NCBI GenBank assembly: GCA_902785825.1
Contig: CACZZZ010000006.1
Coordinates: 62,001 to 126,000, forward strand
From: an uncultured Bacteroidia bacterium
Lineage (GTDB): Bacteria > Bacteroidota > Bacteroidia > Bacteroidales > UBA932
Direction: 5' to 3'
DNA length: 64,000 bases
The notes beneath the pieces were generated by a model. The model had not been told where the DNA came from. It did no database searches and worked only from the letters and a program-made list of their open reading frames with translations. Position numbers and translations under genes: made by a program. Each line of letters begins with the position of its first letter. Positions within the stretch are counted from its first letter, which is position 1. Below are positions 62,201 through 64,000 of this stretch, piece after piece.

Positions 62201-62537
62201 GACCAACACTCCCTCTTACTTCCCGAGGGCCAGAGGTTATGTCGCTCTCGGCACCAACCGCGAGTTGGGAGCCGTCAATGACAAGTACCTCCAGAATATC
62301 GCCTACACCCGTTTCAAGAACCTCACTGTAGGTTACACTGTCCCTCAGAAGATCACGAAGAAGGCCGGAATCGAAGGTCTGAGGGTTTACTTCTCCGGTG
62401 AGAACCTGGCCTACTGGTCACCTTTCAAGAAGATCTGCGACTACATCGATCCTGAGGAGGCTCGGGTGAACGTTAACACTGTTTACCAGTATCCTTGGCA
62501 GAAGACCATGATGTTTGGAGTTGATATCACTTTCTAG
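59292..62537 (+). CDS. SusC/RagA-family TonB-dependent glycan importer
   Basis: This 1081-residue protein has a signal peptide (to about residue 22), a CarboxypepD-regulatory-like domain (about 25-100, VSGRILDSGNQPVIGAAV), the SusC signature ETVVVGYGTQKKVNLTGAIS (about 105-125), a plug (SINIRGTNSINGGSPLVLIDG) and a long barrel ending in MFGVDITF. It imports oligosaccharides with a SusD lipoprotein lid, whose gene follows by 19 bp. The adjacent phosphatases point to a phosphorylated glycan as substrate (inference). No ECF sigma or anti-sigma gene is seen in the window. Confidence 0.95.
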   Translation: MKFLRICATLLLLSVMQIGVLAQTRTVSGRILDSGNQPVIGAAVIQAGTTNGVTTGAAGEFSLKVPGGDVTLEVSCLGYETQRITVPARQGSVNVVLAEDSMSISETVVVGYGTQKKVNLTGAISVVESSSLENRTASTLGHMLQGSVPGLNITTSSGYPGSSPSINIRGTNSINGGSPLVLIDGVEGDMARVNPNDVESISVIKDASSAAIYGARASFGVILITTKNGSSADGNATVRYSGRLGWQANTTSRDYETTGYWSVYVNNFFWERYNPGTLYINYNDEDMAELKARINDKVENPARPWVVEKMRNGRNTYLYYANHDWYHTLYRDSHPVQQHNISMSGGTKNIHYFLSGKYDREQGVLNLNPDILNKYTLRSKIDFKLTDWATFSNNFSFYGKNYVYSGNSGVNGSFNNFNNHALACFPLTHPDGTYVYKTRVTSYNIANGYHLALAGNATNQDRLTNFSNTSELTLNPFKAFTVKANFTYAYTQNRTWNRQTNATYSRDPGTTVTESTGMFLDRLNSGYTTTQYYATNVYGTYDNTFGQHHFTATAGFNFETSRVEAVSLSGQNLMSEQLNNYALLGTSADGTVVTTLGGSDNSYAIEGIFGRLNYDYAGKYLFEVSGRYDGTSRFARGHRWGFFPSASIGWRVSEEPFFESLKPAFENLKIRASYGTLGNQQVGYYDYIRTISISNLSYLFGNQSAVSKQATISNPTAGNLTWETAEQKNLGIDAAWLNNRLTFTGEFYIRDTKDMLTAGYALPEAYGASSPKMNTADMRTKGYELSLGWRDGFQLAGKPFNYNVTAIFSDYYSTITKYNNPTKSFSESYYEGMRIGEIWGYHIDGFFMSDEEAAAYTVNQTSVNNLMPGGLKAGDLKYADLDGDGKIGIGANTVDDPGDRKIIGNSQPRFNYGLTVGFNWMNFDVSVFFQGVGKIQWYPPTNAVAFWGPFSRPYVTCLPKNFMEKCWNEETNTPSYFPRARGYVALGTNRELGAVNDKYLQNIAYTRFKNLTVGYTVPQKITKKAGIEGLRVYFSGENLAYWSPFKKICDYIDPEEARVNVNTVYQYPWQKTMMFGVDITF

Positions 62538-62556
62538 TCAATGGTTGGATTCTTAA

Positions 62557-64000
62557 ATGAAAATGAATATGAAAAAATATTTTTTCTTGCTTGTCGCCGC
62601 GGTAATGACCCTTACCGCTTGCGAGGACTGGCTTGACAAGACTCCACAGTCTCAGCTCACTCCCGACACGTTCTTCAAGACCGAAGGTGAGCTTCAGCTT
62701 TTCGCTAACCAGTTCTATTCTTCAGCATTCGGAACCACCGTGTTCAATGCCATGCAGACTGACACCCACATCCAGGACCAGCCTTCCAGCGAGTTGCGTG
62801 GCGGAAATAACCGTTCCGTCACCGCTACTTCAAGCTACTGGAACTTCTCGCTTATCAGAAAGTGCTACATACTGATAGGATATGCGGACAACTGCCCTGA
62901 TGAGGCTGCCAGGGAGAAATACAAGGCTATCGCCAAGTTCTTCATCGTCCAGGATTACTACGATAAGGTCCGTCGTTTCGGTGACGTGCCTTGGATTGAT
63001 CATGAGCTCGCTTCTGACGAGGAGGAAGCCCTTTATGGCGGACGCGTCTCAAGGGATGAGATTATGGAGCACATGATCAAAATGATAGATGAGGCTATAG
63101 CGGTCCTCCCTGCGGCTAAGAGTCCTTTCACTGTGAACAAGTGGACTGCCCTTGCCCTCAAATCTAGGTTCTGCCTTTTCGAGGGAACATGGAGGAAATA
63201 TCACAATGTCAGCGGTTTACCTCACGATGCTAATTATTACCTCAACCTTTGCGCGGAGGCATCCCAGACATTTATCACCTCTAGCCCTTACAAGATTTAC
63301 TCTACCGGTAAGCCAATGGAGGACTATGTCAATATGTTCGCCGCGGCTGATGCCAACTCGGACGAGTTCATCCTTTCCCATAAGTATGACAAGGGCCTCA
63401 ACCTGAAGCATAACGCCACATGGTACGGTATCGGTCAGTCGGTCGGACGCGCCGGCATGACGAAGAAGATGGTTGACAGCTACCTTATGGCTGACGGAAC
63501 ACGCTTCACTGATAAGGAAGGCTGGGATAAGATGCAGTTCGCTGAGGAGACTTCAGGCAGGGATCCTCGTCTCGGCCAGTCCATCAGGGTACCTGGTTAT
63601 AAGAGAATCAATGGCACTCAGACTCTGACCCCCGAGTATTCTTGCTCCATCACTGGTTTCCAGATTGCCAAGTTCGTTCAGGCCGCTGATGCCGGAACCG
63701 ATGCCTATGGCGAGTCATTCAATGACCTGTGCTTCTATCGAGCCGCTGAGGTTTATCTTAACTATGCGGAGGCTAAGGCTGAGCTCGGTACCCTTACACA
63801 GGCGGACATCGATATGTCGATCAAGCCTCTGAGGGACAGGGTAGGTATGCCTAACCTTGATATGGCGGCGGCTAACGCCAATCCTGACTGGTATCTTTCA
63901 TCCAAGGAATACGGCTACCAAAATGTCACTGGTGCCAATAAGGGCGTGATTCTCGAGATTCGCCGTGAAAGGGCGGTTGAGCTTGCCCAGGAAGGCGACA
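62557..64000 (+). CDS. SusD/RagB-family lipoprotein (3' end cut by window)
   Basis: The frame is open from the ATG at 62557 to the window end, 481 codons. Two more in-frame ATGs (62563, 62569) are possible starts. The lipoprotein signal ends LTAC followed by EDWLDKTPQSQLT, the standard SusD start. TPR-like helices and SusD motifs include EKYKAIAKFFIVQDYYDKVRRFGDVP, FYRAAEVYLNYAEAKAE and ILEIRRERAVELAQEGD at the edge. It binds glycan at the surface above the SusC barrel. Only about 50-90 residues should be missing. Confidence 0.93.
   Translation, partial: MKMNMKKYFFLLVAAVMTLTACEDWLDKTPQSQLTPDTFFKTEGELQLFANQFYSSAFGTTVFNAMQTDTHIQDQPSSELRGGNNRSVTATSSYWNFSLIRKCYILIGYADNCPDEAAREKYKAIAKFFIVQDYYDKVRRFGDVPWIDHELASDEEEALYGGRVSRDEIMEHMIKMIDEAIAVLPAAKSPFTVNKWTALALKSRFCLFEGTWRKYHNVSGLPHDANYYLNLCAEASQTFITSSPYKIYSTGKPMEDYVNMFAAADANSDEFILSHKYDKGLNLKHNATWYGIGQSVGRAGMTKKMVDSYLMADGTRFTDKEGWDKMQFAEETSGRDPRLGQSIRVPGYKRINGTQTLTPEYSCSITGFQIAKFVQAADAGTDAYGESFNDLCFYRAAEVYLNYAEAKAELGTLTQADIDMSIKPLRDRVGMPNLDMAAANANPDWYLSSKEYGYQNVTGANKGVILEIRRERAVELAQEGD

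Overview
The window looks like a chromosomal contig of a Bacteroidales bacterium (phylum Bacteroidota). This is inferred from SusC/SusD and other TonB-dependent receptor pairs, DUF4249 and fimbrillin-like/LRR lipoproteins, promoter boxes of the form TAnnTTTG with few Shine-Dalgarno sequences, and a set of typical Bacteroidota housekeeping genes. No rRNA, CRISPR array, complete insertion sequence or prophage was seen. Two tRNA genes are present.

Layout. 1-2600: the 3'-truncated end (window edge) of a leucine-rich-repeat surface lipoprotein, preceded by a 46-codon peptide gene and a long structured leader. Its promoter sits between 17-bp inverted repeats 183 bp apart, the geometry of a phase-variable invertible promoter. 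2.6-7.9 kb: a TonB-dependent receptor/DUF4249 lipoprotein pair and a divergent FecCD-type permease/ATPase pair. 8.0-11.9 kb: a tyrS-rbfA-thioredoxin-OM protein operon and tpiA. 11.9-17.6 kb: secreted M6 and C11 peptidases, a small histone-H1-like protein, pth and rplY. 17.6-29.8 kb: dense housekeeping and genome-maintenance genes (M49 peptidase, xerD, tdk, rsmI, recA, rlmN, patatin/barrel protein, recX, purC). Two genes here (21037-21834 and 22584-23771) carry in-frame copies of the same GC-rich repetitive element in opposite orientations.

29.8-41.3 kb: a surface-polysaccharide locus of eleven genes: a nucleotide-sugar epimerase, six glycosyltransferases (two recently duplicated in tandem), a DUF616 transferase, a Wzx-like flippase, a TupA-like ATP-grasp protein and a CapA-like protein. 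No Wzy polymerase, initiating transferase or export channel is recognisable inside the window. 41.4-46 kb: an outer-membrane barrel protein, secA (with a perfect inverted repeat around its promoter) and a bactofilin. 46.0-47.3 kb is almost gene-free: a remnant of a TolC-type efflux gene, hairpins, a truncated tRNA-Gly copy and the two tRNA genes.

47.3-55.8 kb: rplS, dnaJ-grpE, a GlpT-family transporter, a DUF1232 protein, an ABC-F ATPase, trkA and a glycosyltransferase. 55.9-64 kb: a catabolic cluster of a secreted purple-acid-type metallophosphoesterase, a histidine-acid-phosphatase/phosphodiester-glycosidase fusion, SusC and SusD (cut by the window end). Together these look like a utilisation locus for phosphorylated or phosphodiester-linked glycans, which I consider one of the most interesting parts of the window, together with the invertible promoter and the ORF-invading repeats.
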